Assembly (NCBI GenBank): GCA_014529385.2
Contig: CM043957.1
Coordinates: forward strand, 71,383,003-71,447,002
DNA: 64,000 bases
Direction of reading: 5' to 3'
From: Adiantum capillus-veneris
Taxonomy: Eukaryota; Streptophyta; Polypodiopsida; Polypodiales; Pteridaceae
How positions within the stretch are numbered: position 1 is the stretch's first letter; every line of letters begins with the position of its first letter. A model generated the notes under the pieces. It was not told the DNA's origin and searched no databases. It saw only the letters and a list, made by a program, of their open reading frames with translations. The position numbers were made by a program, and so were the translations under genes. This document shows, piece after piece, positions 45,951 through 57,881 of this stretch.

Positions 45951-47289
45951 TAATTCCCTTCCACACAAGGATGTAAGCTCAATTTTATATTTAAAAAAAA
46001 CAAAATTTTCTAACTGCTTATCGACATTTGTAGGTCTGGATCTCTGGCGAGCATGACAAGAAGGATGTGTGTGTGCCTTTTGCTAGTGACTCCTATTCAC
46101 GGACCTGCTACCCACATGTGCTGCTCACAAGCTTGTTGTTTTTCCTCTCTATTTGATGCCTTGTCTTGCTCTCTCTTCTCAGTGCGCCTTCAATTGCAAT
46201 CCCAAGGTTGCCTCTCTAAGCAGTGTTTGAGAAAAGTGTGCCTCAACTTAGCCTAGAGCCGGTTGCAAAATCAAAGTAGCCGGTTGAGAGGAGGGAAAGA
46301 AGGAGAAAATTCCGCTTAAAATACATGGAAAATAGTGTAATTTTGCAAAAATACCGGCTAGTATTGTAAAATTTCCGGTTTAGATTTGTCTTGGAGGGAT
46401 TTTTGAATGTTTGTGAAAATATACACTGTCTCTAAGCTACTACTCAATTTCCTTTGTTTGCTGCTCGACTCCAATTCCAAGCTCTCCTTGACTTGCTACA
46501 ATAGCTCTCGACTTGCCACGCCGACCTATTCCAATTTGCTTACAAATTTTGCCTTCAATCTCTTGTGCTCCCTTGAGCTCGATGCCTACACTGTCGGTTC
46601 TTGCATAGCTACCATGCTCCCAAACCTCCCCGATTTCCTGCTAGGCTCGACCTGCTACTCAAAATGTGCTCGATTCCAAGCTCTATTAGCCACAGCCCGA
46701 TTCCCTATAGAACTTGCAAAGCTTCCCAAAGCTCATCGTAATTTCTCCCAAAGAGGTGTTGCACACGTGGGAGGGGCTCGAGATTGGAGGTTTCTCCGAT
46801 ACCGATTGTAGATGATGTGGAGTGCAAGGCAAGGAGGGAAGGGGAAGGTGATGGAAGAGAGACCCTGTGCTTGGTGGAGCTTGTGAGAGAAAAAACTCCT
46901 ACCTTACTTATTGGGTGAAAGCATGTATAGGTGGTCCAAAAAGGGTTGTCTTGGACACTCCTTTTTTGAGTAGTTTGTGGGAACTTTTGAGTCTACATTT
47001 GATTTTTGGGGGAGGAAACTCAATGATGAGTAATGAAGATGGGAGGAATTTTTTAAAAAAAGAGGGGTATGCATTTCTTACCACCCTTGGTAGTTCTTCG
47101 ATGTGTTGGACGTACGAGCATCCCCTTTTTCTCCTTCTCTATGTGGGCACAAAGCTACAGGTTTAGGGTATTCTCTACGCACGGTTTTTGCATAGAGCAG
47201 CACCTTTCTCTCCTTCTCTATGCGATGTTTCTGAAGTGCATTCCCTTTCTTTCCTATACACCCGGTTCTTTGCTGTGTGTGCTTAGTTA

Positions 47290-47290
<1 letters not shown>
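45950..47290. other. Unrecognised sequence
   Basis: Contains a 134-codon open frame (46407-46811) without recognisable domain. CCGGTT/CCGGCT words recur near 46258-46382. Confidence 0.35.

Positions 47291-47378
<88 letters not shown>
47291..47378. repeat. (CT)n microsatellite, ~88 bp
   Basis: Pure (CT)n just upstream of the transposase-like gene. Confidence 0.95.
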
Positions 47379-47379
<1 letters not shown>

Positions 47380-47417
47380 GATAGGATGGAGCCTTCTTGC
47401 TAGTTAGGTGTGTGTGA

Positions 47418-48240
47418 GTGTCTGTGACATGTTTGATCTTGTTGATGTATGGGCTCTTCGTGATGTATTCTCATGCATTGAGCTCTTTTTCTTCAGGTTT
47501 TCTTGATCAAGCTCCGTGCCCACCAGTACACAGCCGAGTAGAGTTTCCCAAGCAGTTCACAGGCTGCTTATACAATTATTGGGCGGCAAAGAAAAGGAAA
47601 CAAAGAGAGAGGCAAAGTCAGCACACTTTCTGTGCTAAAAAGCGGAAGGATGTCCAGCTCAATGAGAAGCAGAAAGGGAAGATTCTTTGTGCCATTTCAA
47701 GGTGCTGGCAAGAGTAGACGCAAGGATTTATAACCAAACTCCAAGGAGAGTTTTTTGAACATTTACTCCAACAACAAGTATTTTGCAACCTGCAAAACTT
47801 GACACATTCTATACAGAGAGGTCAAGGTCCCGCATTAGCCATGGAAATGCTTTTCAATAGGGAAACAGTGATGGCATGCATTAATTCGAGGGACGAAGTA
47901 GATGCACGTCCCTTTATGGATAGAGCACTTGCAAAGTCGTTAGGCATACACAAAAAAAACATCGGTTTTGCGAATGCACGACTCCATTTAGAGGATGAGA
48001 ACAGTCCTTTTCCAATCTTAGCATGTCAATGGCAAGCTCATCTTTCTACAAACATCACAGAGGACATTAAGGAGGTTGTGTTTAATTTCTAGACAGCAAA
48101 GACCCGAGTCTCTCCGAAAACAAGAAGGACATATGCCAAAGGCGTATCGGCAGAAAGGTTGTTTTTATGCATCCATTGCCTTTGCTGGATCAACCTCATG
48201 TATTATCAACCACTTCCAAGTAGTATATTAACCAATGTTC
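47418..48240 (+). pseudogene. Unclassified transposase-like gene, N-terminal part
   Basis: One reading frame runs 47418-48092 with a single TAG (47715-47717). Recognisable stretches are FTGCLYNYWAAKKRKQRERQ, a Lys/Arg-rich segment, then SLGIHKKNIGFANARLHLEDENS and IKEVVFNF followed by a TAG (48090-48092). After a one-base shift the frame continues KKDICQRRIGRK...HPLPLLDQPH to about 48215. I take it as the N-terminal half of the gene that continues at 49323, because both belong, as far as I can recall, to a family of long cysteine-containing transposase-like proteins seen in seed-free plants. I cannot name the superfamily. Start codon not determined. Confidence 0.5.
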
Positions 48241-49322
48241 ACCACTGTCAAGCTGTCACAACCACAATCAAACTGTAAAAACCACTATCAAGTAGTCTAG
48301 TGACCATTGTTCACCACTTTGAAGCTGTTAGAACCACTGTAAATTGTAAAAAAACTCCGAGAACTAAGAAAACAATCAAAAAGTAGTTTAAAATCCCTTC
48401 AGGTACTTTGCAAAATAGTTCAAGTATTGATAGTGATTTAAAGTATCTAAACTACTGCTTTCAACCCCCTTAGGGTGGAAGCTTGTACTTTGCAAAGTGC
48501 TAAAATAGTTTGTCACCACTTTAAAGTATTTTAATAACCACTTGCAATATGCCAAGTGCTTAGGTGAGCACCTATGTAAGCACTTGGAAGTTTTCAAACC
48601 ACTTGAAGGTGATTGAAAGTGAAAAACAAACCACTTGGAAGTGGTTTAATGACCACTTTCAATCTTTTTAAGGTGGTTTTAAGTGCTTCAGGTGGTTTGA
48701 AACTGCCAAGTGCTTAGGTGAGAACCTATGTAAGCACTTGGAAGATTTCAAACCACCTGAAGATGATTGAAAGTGGTTTGATGAACTTTTTCAATCACCC
48801 TAAGGTGGTTTTAAGTGCTTCAAGTGGTTTCAAGTAGTTCAAAGCCACTTTCAAACATGCAAAACCACTTCTAAGTGGCAAATGTTTCTCTTGAGTGCTT
48901 TTAAAAACCCAAGATTTGGGTGTTATCCAATTAAAGGTGATTGGAAGTGGTAAATGAACCACTTGAAAAAGGTTAAATGACCACTTTCAATCACCTATAG
49001 GTGGTTTAAAGTGCTTAAGTGAGAACCTATGTAAGCACTTGGAAGATTTCAAATTACTTGAAGGTGATTGAAAGTGGTATAGAAACCACTTGAAAGTGGT
49101 TTGATGGCCTTCTTCAATCATCTATAGGTGGTTTAAAGTGCTTCAGGTGGTTTCAAGAAGTTTAAAGCCCCTTTCAAACATGCAAAACGACTTCTAAGTG
49201 GTAAATGTTCCTCTTATGTACTTCACAAACACGAGTGGATATTATAATTTGTGGGTGATGGTACCAACCATCTTGGTTATTTGTTCTCACATTATCTCTT
49301 TATTGCCTGCTTTTTTGTGTAG
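48205..49322. repeat. Repeat-filled probable intron with hairpin-forming ~150-bp units
   Basis: Made of AACCACTT/AAGTGGTT words. GTGAG(A/C)ACCTATGTAAGCACTTGG starts units at 48564, 48718 and 49019 (spacing 154 and about 2 x 150). Units contain inverted arms such as AGGTGATTGGAAGTGG (48935-48950) and CCACTTTCAATCACCT (48980-48995). A 74-bp subrepeat occurs at about 48208-48355. The right edge GCTTTTTTGTGTAG (to 49322) looks like a 3' splice site, which suggests the array lies inside an intron. Confidence 0.75.
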
Positions 49323-50243
49323 GTGGAATTTTACAGGCAGTTTCAAGAAATGTATCCGACGCTACGCATTTTGCTGAGATGCTTTGAGAATTTGAAGCCC
49401 TTTTTTGTTCAAAAATTGTGGGACCACAATACTTGTTGCTGCAAATATCATGTGCAAGTTGTCTACATGAAAGATGCTTTCAACCAAATGCGTCAAGGTA
49501 GTTTGGAGTACATGGAGAATCTTGTCGTTGTGCTTGTGATATTTGGGACCATGCAATAAGTGGCAGTACATTTGTAGCTGCAAAAGGCAACATTTGAGAG
49601 CCTCACAACACTATGGGAGTCCTTTTTGTGTCCTAAACCAAAAAATTCCATGTTTCATTTACACATCTTCTTGATGAGGAAATGCAATCAGTGCGGTTCC
49701 AAATAGCTCAGATGTTGTCCTCTTGAAGTACACAACGACAACTTTCAGGTGGCTGCAAAGGTTTTTGTTGGTGTGGAGACACAATCTATACATGAAGATG
49801 GCCAACACCACAAAAGGAAAGATATTGTTATTAAGCAGATTGGGTGCTCCACTTTCATTTCATTCTTGAAAGACAAGCTAACGAAGTTTATCAAACATAA
49901 CTACATCTACAGATGGCAGGCCAACCAATTGAAAGAGTGTCTACAGAGTCTTCCAAGTGATGTCATTGTATCTATCATGGACTTTGAAAAAAATTATAGT
50001 TTTAAAATTCAAAATGAGATCCAATCCATGCACTGGTATTCTAGTCAGGTGAGCATTTTGGTCCACATGTGCTATTTGCACTCGACAATGGGCGACCTCA
50101 TAAAAATTCTCCATTTTTATCTATCTGTTGATGACAATGTGCATGACACATTGTTCATTCAACACTGCTTTCTTTTGCATGACTAGTGGTTGAAGGACCA
50201 GGGTTTTTGTTTAAAGAGACACTGAGTATGGTATGATGGTGCA
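49323..50243 (+). pseudogene. Unclassified transposase-like gene, central part
   Basis: Opens after a splice-acceptor-like site with FRQFQEMYPTL...KPFFVQKLWDHNTCCCKYHVQ (Cys/His cluster, about 49420-49460). Broken frames then give a second cysteine group (KCNQCG near 49685, CCPLEV near 49720). A 145-codon frame (49749-50186) contains HNYIYRWQANQLKECLQSLPSDVIVSIMDFEKNYSF, which holds a candidate catalytic Asp, then IQNEIQSMHWYSSQVSILVHMCY. A stop at 50184-50186 is followed by WLKDQGF and a VWYDGA block, a D-G motif cut at 50243 by the gag-protease element. It resembles an RNase H-fold (DDE-type) transposase, but this is inferred from motif layout only. Confidence 0.6.
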
Positions 50244-50852
50244 TGTTAACCCTCATGGCTCACGGACACCCTATCACCTACGACGGATGTTCGAACCTAC
50301 GGCGGACATTGTATTATTTATTTGATAGAGTCAGGTACCGGGCTTATCGGTCCAATAGGAAAAAGGTAAGAGTGATCGCCGATTAGAGGTGCACTCTAAC
50401 TGGAACATTCAAGGGATTAGTTGGCTAACATGGGCGCCCAAGTGTGAATGGGGTGAGCTCATATAAAAGTCAACTAAACCTAAAATTCACTCATTCTCTC
50501 ATTTGTGCAATAGAAGAGTGCTCTTGCTCCATCTCCATCTCCATCTTCTTCTTCTTCACCTCCTTGTGTGTGTGTGTGTGTGTGTGTATGTGAGAGAGAG
50601 AGAGTGTGTGTGTGGGCGATCGAGCATTACGAAGGCACGGCGGCGGCGAAGCGGTTGAGCGAGGCGAAGCGGCGGCTCCTTCTTCTTCACGGCGAGGAAT
50701 CCTCCACGAAGCAAGCGTAGAGCGGTGAGTGACACACCATCGCCTTCTTTGAGCTTACTAGTTTAGGCTTGTTGTGTGCTTGGAGCCATTTGTGGCTCGC
50801 ACATGGTGTATCGGCAAGTTCCTTGCATTGACATGTGCGACATACGCGCACA
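50244..50852 (+). repeat. Gag-protease element 5' LTR
   Basis: TGTTAACCCTC to ACGCGCACA. Contains CTCATATAAAAGTC (about 50458-50471), a likely TATA box, and a (TG)n(AG)n(TG)n patch near 50568-50614. Confidence 0.96.
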
Positions 50853-50856
50853 TTTT

Positions 50857-50874
50857 TGGCGCCGTTGTCGGGGA
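50857..50874 (+). other. tRNA-Asp-type primer-binding site
   Basis: TGGCGCCGTTGTCGGGGA, four T bases after the LTR. It matches the usual plant tRNA-Asp site TGGCGCCGTTGCCGGGGA with one C-to-T change. Confidence 0.9.
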
Positions 50875-51608
50875 ATGCCATACACCAAGCTCGAGTAGCA
50901 CTCTGTGCTTCTCCGTGGTGCAATTTCTATTGTAGGAAAAGTAAGGAAGGAGTGTGTGTGTGTGTGTTGAGAAGAGGGATTTGGTGTTATACTGTGTGTT
51001 TTTTTTAATTAATGGAGTTTTCAAAGGTTTTGTGTTTATTCTCTATGTATTAAGGTAGTTAGTTTTCTTTGTTAATAGAGATTTCAAAGGTTCTGTGTTT
51101 ATTCTCTGTGTATTAAGGTAGTTAGTTTTCTGTGTACAGTAAGTAGGAAGTAGATTAGTGAGAGTTAATAGAGTGTGTGTTAGTGTGTGTTTTTTTTAAA
51201 TTTTAAAGGTAGGACCGGGATCGGGAATATCTCCCAAACCCAAGCCCAAGCTCATGCTCAGGCCTAGGCCTCAGTCGCCTTAAAAAAAAAACGAATTTTA
51301 GCTTCACACGTAGCTAAAAATTGATTTTTGAGGACCAATGGAATGTCAGATGCCCGAAAATTGTGTTGTAAAGCACACAGCGACCCTTTAAGTGATATGC
51401 TCGTTTCGAGCTATCACACACTTCAATAAATAAAAAAACAAACATTAAAAAAACGTCAAAAACAAGAAAAAATCAAGTAGAAAATGGGGTGCAAAACACC
51501 CACAAAACAAAGCAAGTAACCTTTGAGGGTACATGCCGACACTTGTAGGGCACCCAAAGCACATGTATCTACGCTCTGGTTGTGTGCTAGAGTCCAAACA
51601 ACTAGCTA
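50875..51608. other. Leader of gag-protease element with 64-bp tandem duplication
   Basis: TTTCAAAGGTT(T/C)TGTGTTTA units at 51018 and 51082. No coding similarity before 51609. Confidence 0.75.
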
Positions 51609-53298
51609 GTGCTTCGATTTACGGGGGGTACTCACTATCCTTCCACGCTAGGGTCTACGCTCTCGGCGGGGACCCAAGGTAGTGCAACCCAAGACCCAAA
51701 TATAGCGGCTAGTGACTCTTCCTCTGACTATGATATTATGGAAGAGCATCTTACACAAAGCCCGGGGGGAACAAATGAAACCGTACCTAGCTGGGCCCAA
51801 CAACCTGGAACTAGTGTTTTTAGCCGTTTGATGGAAACTTTTAGTAGAGCTACGCGCTCTGAACCTACGGCTAGTGAAGTAAACGAAGGGGGTGGGGAAG
51901 TAGAATCACCATTCACATCTCCTGTAGACCCCACACTCCCTCAGAGTGTCCACGTGGACATTCCACCTACCTCATTTAATGAGGGCCCTACCAAGCTACC
52001 ACCTTCCAAAGTCGCCTCTAAGGTAGCGGTGACTAAAAGTCAAAACACGGGAAGCAACATTGCATCCACCTCACGACAACCCTCTAGTACACCAAGTTTG
52101 GACGGGGTATTTCTCAATGAGAATTGGGAATATGACCTACACACGGAGACTTTGACCAACCTATACATGGGCTACACATACCATGTGGGTTGGTTAGAAG
52201 TTGTACAATCCACATCTAGTGCCACTAGTCTAGAGGAACAACAACACATGATCTGCAATGTCATCCATAGGATTATCAAGTCCGAGAGGCAAAAGAGGAA
52301 TAAACATACCTTCAACGTGTCCTATGCGATTTTTAGACACGGGCAAAGGGAAACAACCCACTCTATCACAAATGGAGACTCCCCCAGTGAGTCCCATCGA
52401 TCCCCCATATGTTGTTTCGCCAGGGGTCTCAATGCAATCTAAGCCCACAAGTGATACCTTTACTTTTCCAAGTCTAGCTCATCTTTCCCTGGATGACACC
52501 ACGGATACCATGCCTACCCCAATGATGGGCATGCCAAGAAACACACCATGGACCTCGTTTGTTAGTAAAGCACCTCTACATGGTAGCTCAATGCCTGCAA
52601 TAGTACCTACAAGTGCGTACCAATCGTATGCACCTATGGGTCCACATACTCATGTAGTCCCTACCCCTCCCATTGTTTCAACTACCTATGCTCCACAACC
52701 ACAATACACAAGTTCTTATTTCCATGGGACTATACCGGCTAGCATTAGCATGTCACATCCGACGTCTGCTATGCCTAGGGCCACTCATATGAACTATGGA
52801 CCAACACATGGCACAACATCATACCCAACGTGGAACCCAAGGGCTTCCTATGCGCCAAGCCCAATGCCAATACCTACTCCACATGTAGTCTCTGGAGCAC
52901 CTTCACCCACGGTGCCTGCTCACTTAGGTGACTTGGCAACATTTTCTCAAGCTATTGGTCAATCTATTGCTGAGAATATGTGTAACACGCCTAATAGAGA
53001 GCCTAGAAGTAAGGCAGTACAAATAGCCAAGCTCACACAAAAATTTAGTGGAGACGGAGATGTGAGAAAGCATATCGAAGTGTTTGAACAAATATGCGAT
53101 CCTCTAGGAGAACACAATGACCTACATAAGAGCAATGCTTTAAGCCTAACCTTAAGTGGGAAGGCTGGGGATTGGTATAGAACCCTAAGGGTGGAAGAAA
53201 AAACGATTTACCCTACTCTTAGGAGACTGTTCTTAAAAGAATACATACGAGAGGGAGTGCTTTGGGGTGTAGCCTCTCAGCTCCAGAAAGCCCAATGA
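51609..53298 (+). pseudogene. Gag of the gag-protease element, N-terminal part
   Basis: Two overlapping frames, 51609-52442 and 52258-53298, need one frameshift near 52300 to form a single protein. The first is Ser/Thr/Pro-rich with an acidic patch; the second has a Pro/Thr-rich region (about 52450-52930) and then the gag core: KAVQIAKLTQKFSGDGDVRKHIEVFEQI (about 53010-53095), LSLTLSGKAGDWYRTL (about 53143) and YPTLRRLFLKEY. A TGA at 53296-53298 interrupts the core just before GESVRDFISRLKHL. It would form the particle shell. No clear ATG for the first frame. Confidence 0.85.
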
Positions 53299-55476
53299 GA
53301 GGAAGGAGAGTCGGTGAGAGACTTTATAAGTCGCTTGAAGCATTTGAATTCTTGTTGTAATCCAAATGAGCGCTTCAACAATAACCAATTGCTTGAAAGA
53401 TTCATTAGGGGATTACGACATGAGGATATCTACAATGGCCTAGTCATTAGATGTATCACCACTTGGGAAGCAGTCACCACCAATGCAATCCAATTGGAGG
53501 ATAATTTAATGATTCAAGGAGAAAGAGTGTCTGTTGAGCCTAAATCTATTAGCTCGCAAGCATCAGGGCATCAGCCAATGACCCTAAAGCCTATTGCTAA
53601 GGAGCCAAAGATATCTCAGATGACTTTAGCAGATCTCACCAAGGCTATTCAAGAGAGTCTTAGAGACAATCGTGCTCCGCAAAACAATCATATGTATCCA
53701 AGAAGGGAGCAGCAATGGTGCTCAGTATGCTATGGACCGCATAGTACCAGTGAATGCCCTACTTTTAGAGTAAAATTCAATGGGAACTGCAATGCATGTG
53801 GGAGGTATGGTCATCAAGCTAAGTATTGCATAGTATTTAAGCGTGCGATGTCCAATATACCAACCTTAGCATGGACAGACACACCTCCAGTGCCTGCCTT
53901 GATGTTGGCCCCACCTCTTGAACAAACAGCACAACACATGGTCCCTAGGGCCCAAAATGTTGTTCAAACAACACCCTTACCACCTCCAGTGCTAGGACCC
54001 CAACCACCACATCCGAGAATCACTTATGTGAATCAAGTGGGTTGTGAGTCATCTATTTCTTGTTTGGAAGGCTGTGAAGAAGATATAGATCCTAATATCG
54101 TCTATGGGATGGATGTGCTTGAAGAAAGTCCACAATACTACATGGAGGACTATTGGGGACAAGTCAAACCTGTATATCAAGTAGCTTCTCTTGCGGCAAG
54201 AGGCCAAAATATCAATTACACCGCTAAGAGACCACCTCTTCAATGCTATGAGTGTGGAGGTCCACATCGTGTAGCCGAGTGTCCTATTAGGCTACAAAAG
54301 AATGCCACACTAATGCAAACCAATCAAGCGAGCACTTCTACAATGCTGATACTCATGTGTAATCGATGTGGCATAGATCATTTGATTGCCCAATGTCCAA
54401 ATAATACAAATGCACCAAAGATCACGCCATTAAACTTGATTGAAGTTACTGAGGAGCCATCACCAAGGGCACCCGTGGTACCAGTAAACGTACTCACACG
54501 ATCGATGCTCCAAAAACAAAATTATATTCTTGAGGAAAGAGACGCGGCATCAATTGCCCAATCTCAGAAAAAGAAGAAAACACAAAGAAAGAGATCGCAA
54601 AAAGCAGCGAAGTCAGACCCCAGTTCAAAGACCAACATAGGGACTGGTGACGACCCCGTATATATGAACGACGTTGAAGAAGATTCTGATTCAGGTGAAA
54701 CCATGGAGACCAAAACGACCACTAACATAGAAACCAACAAGGAAGATCTTCATGAGCCACAATGGCCAGGATCCAAAAAGAAGATAGGAACTTACCCAAA
54801 CCCTATAGAGGAGATTGAGCGAGTCAAGCAATTAAGGATTTTGGTAGAAGATACCCAAAGGGATCTAGAACTAGCCCCTAGGAAGATCCAGATTACATAC
54901 ACCGTGTTCCCTACGCAACAACAACCTCACCAAGTCCATAGACCCTTGGACATACCTAGTGTCATCCAAGAAGAAAGTGACTTAAAGTCATGGGAAAGTG
55001 GGCGTACTCACTTCTTGATGAAAAGAATGTTTACAGAGGGACTGCCTGATCCTATCGAAGAAATGGAGATCCCACCTTCCCCACGTCAAGGGACTCAAGG
55101 CCAAAAGGTGCCATTAAACATTGCCAAATTGATGGATTTCATGTCTTCAGAAGTTAGAATCACCATCATGTCCCAACTATATAAAGACCCTGAGCTAGTC
55201 TCAGCCCTTCGAGCCTTCCTCAATGGAGAACTGAAGTTTGGGCTACCACAATTTGCACAGATGGATGGAGCTGGGGAGATGCCAATAGAGGAGGAATACA
55301 TAGATCCACAACCGAACCTAGATGAGAACCTTGTTATAGAAATACCTATTAACAAGTTGGGACAATACTTTGAGGGTGATGAATCTAATGCGACTATACC
55401 AATCACTACTAAGGGATTAACTGTGAAGGGAATCCTTGATGGTGGCGCTGGGGTTAGCATTGTGACTAAAAATTGA
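53299..55476 (+). pseudogene. Gag C-terminus with zinc knuckles, and protease start
   Basis: 720-codon open frame in the same phase as the preceding part. It starts with the end of the gag core (SVRDFISRLKHLNSCCNPNERF, LLERFIRGLRHEDI). One full zinc knuckle CNACGRYGHQAKYC is at about 53790-53832, with shorter variants CYGPHSTSEC, CYECGGPHRVAEC (about 54244) and CNRCGIDHLIAQC (about 54358). A basic patch (KKKKTQRKRSQKAAK, about 54570-54615) and an acidic region follow. The frame ends in the protease active site GILDGGAGVSIVTKN (about 55430-55473), where the usual D-S/T-G is D-G-G. A TGA at 55474-55476 follows. Confidence 0.9.
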
Positions 55477-55926
55477 TGGGAAACTATGGGAAGACCTCAC
55501 CTTGCGACCACAACCATAGTAGTGAAGATGGCCAATGGGTCTATTGTTAAACCTATTGGGATGCTAGAAGATCTCAAGATCAAGGTCTTTGGACATAAAA
55601 TAAGGATTACCTTTATTGTTATGGATTTCTCCAAACACACTATGGCATCGGAGATGATCTTAGGACGCCCTTTCATGAGGGAAGCAAAAATGGTGCATGA
55701 CTGGTCTAAAAACCATGTCTACTTGCAGTTCCAAGATTCTGTCATTCGAGTGGATCTTGTGATGGGTCGAGCACATCCTCTAGGAAACAGGTTTATAATC
55801 AATCATAGATCTGACACCACAGTTCACTCAGCCCCATTGCAGTATTGTTACACGTGTAAAGCCGGCACTGATGTTGGGGAAGATTCTCCTTATATGGATG
55901 TACTACCTGGGATGACTGAGAATTAG
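55477..55926 (+). pseudogene. Protease C-terminal part of the gag-protease element
   Basis: Continues in phase after the TGA. VVKMANGSIVKPIGMLEDLKIKV (about 55525-55592), FIVMDFS, MILGRPFMREAKMVHDWSKNHVYL (about 55655-55728), the standard I-LGRP-L and downstream block of gypsy-type protease. It ends at 55924-55926 and nothing like RT follows in any frame. Confidence 0.88.
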
Positions 55927-57276
55927 TACGATAGGAGTGTTTCTGTTTTAGAGTTGAGTGATAAGCAAAGTTCCTTTTTCCCACTGATGTGCCTCCTAGA
56001 GGTATTCTTTGTGTTTCCTCGTGTGTACGGGAACGTGTTGCAGTTGTTAGGATTTGGACCTTCATGGGATCTTTCTCTCATCCACTTTTCATATCAAGCG
56101 CGATCATCAACACAAACAGGTGTTTCTTGTCCATTAGCATTGCCCCTTATCTTTTTTGCATCCATGTGTTTGTCTGCTTTGATTGTGATTGGTAGCATAA
56201 TATCCAGCACATTTGCTTAGTGACAAACATTTAATTCAATGTAATTTTGTCATAATCACTTGTCTAGGTTTAAAAATCAAGCAGTCCGACTAAGCTAGTT
56301 TGACCAAGTTAGGTGTTAGAGATCTTCTCTTAATACCATGGAGAATGCCTTCCTAATAATCAATGGTTACTTAGGTTCTTAATCCGATTTAGGCAGCATT
56401 GTATGAAAGGTACTAGGGCTTTCTAGTGGGCTTGACCCTATTGACCTTTAGCTTAAGTATTATAAAGGGAGTTTACTTGTGTGATGAGCCTGGGGAGGTG
56501 TATCAGTGTTATATGACCCCCCAAAGTTACAAAATTAAAATGTTGAAAATGAACAAACAAAAAAATCAAAGTGCCACAATGTAAAATCTTACGCTGGAAG
56601 AGAAATCTCAGCTTGATTGGGTACTTCACTCACATGTATCGCCTATGGTACTACAACCCTAGAGGTTCCCAGTGTGGGCGCTTTTCCTTGAAAAGCAAAA
56701 AACCCAAGGCATACAAAATAAGCACACACATCAAAATTGAATCACTATGAAAAGACTTTGGGGGGTCAAAGAAAAGGTAATCAGTCAGGCGATGATTTCA
56801 TGAGAAATTCCTTTTATCGTAGCTTAACTAGAAGGTCTTCTAGGTATAGCCTCTAGTCAGCCCTCGAACATGAAATACTTCGCTCTCACGATTAAACAAC
56901 TTAATTGACCAGAGAAAATTAAGAAGCTTACCCATGGTATTAATAGTCGATCTCTAGTGCCTTTCGACCGTTAAATTAGCGACCCCATACTTGTTTAATT
57001 TTTTACATTTACATCTGTTTATGCATTTGATTATATTGCAATTTAATGTTTATTGCTGACAAATGGTTTAAAATTATGTTACCAATCACATTGTCTGCCT
57101 ACAACTGCATATGCTTTTTTATTCTATATGAGAATGCAATTACTGTGCCAATGTTGTTTGATTTTGCAGTGACTGAAGAAGGCTAAGGACATTCATCTCA
57201 AATGCTCTTCCACCTCAACGAACGAGATTCAACTCAATAGCTTCCGAGGACGGAATCTACATCAGGAAGGGGGGCA
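55927..57276. other. Non-coding 3' interior of the gag-protease element
   Basis: No RT, RNase H or integrase motif in any frame; short open frames only. Ends with the polypurine tract AGGAAGGGGGGCA (57264-57276). Confidence 0.8.
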
Positions 57277-57881
57277 TGTTAACCCTCACAGCTCACGGAC
57301 ACCCTATCACCTACAATGGATGTTTGAACCTACGGCGGACATTGTATTATTTATTTGATAGAGTGAGGTACCGGGCTTGTGGGTCCAATAGAAAAAGGTA
57401 AGAGTGATCGCCGATGAGAGGCGCACTCTAACTGGAACATTCAAGGGATTAGTATGCTAAGCATGGGCGCCCAAGTGTGAATGGGGTGAGCTCATATAAA
57501 AGTCAACTGAACCTAAAATTCACTCATTGTCTCATTTGTGCAATAGAAGAGTGCTCTTGCTCCATCTCCATCTCCATCTTCTTCTTCTTCACCTCCTTGT
57601 GTGTGTGTGTATGTGTGTGTGTGTGAGAGAGAGAGAGTGTGTGGGTGATCGATCATTACGAAGGCACGGCAGCGGCGAAGCGGTTGAGCGTGGCGAAGCG
57701 GCGGCTCCTTCTTCTTTGTGGCGAGGAATCCTCCAGAAAGCAAGCATAGAGCGGTGAGTGACACACCATCGCCTTCTTTGAGCTTACTAGTTTAGGCTTG
57801 TTGTGTGCTTGGAGCCATTTGTGGCTTGCACACGGTGTATCGGCAAGTTCCTTGCATTGACATGTGCGACATACGCGCACA
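57277..57881 (+). repeat. Gag-protease element 3' LTR
   Basis: Partner of 50244-50852, with about 26 substitutions and a few small indels, mostly in the TG/AG microsatellite. Confidence 0.96.

Larger units (their letters stand above)
50244..57881 (+). mobile_element. Gag-protease-only LTR element (TR-GAG/LARD-like), complete
   Basis: 7638-bp element with LTRs of 609 and 605 bp (TG...CA), flanked by GTGCA at 50239-50243 and 57882-57886. Primer site matches tRNA-Asp and a polypurine tract precedes the right LTR. The interior encodes one long gag and an aspartic protease, then about 1.35 kb without coding similarity; RT, RNase H and integrase are absent. About 26 substitutions between LTRs (near 4%, by eye). 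Such elements must use the enzymes of an autonomous partner, here probably an Athila/Tat-like gypsy judged by primer site and protease type (inference). Confidence 0.95.

Noticed and set aside
46407-46811. 134-codon open frame as a possible gene
   Set aside because: No recognisable domain or neighbouring gene structure and a composition compatible with chance.
51609-55926. Long gag-protease frames as a domesticated host gene
   Set aside because: LTRs, primer site, polypurine tract and target duplication show it is an ordinary inserted element with stops in the coding phase.
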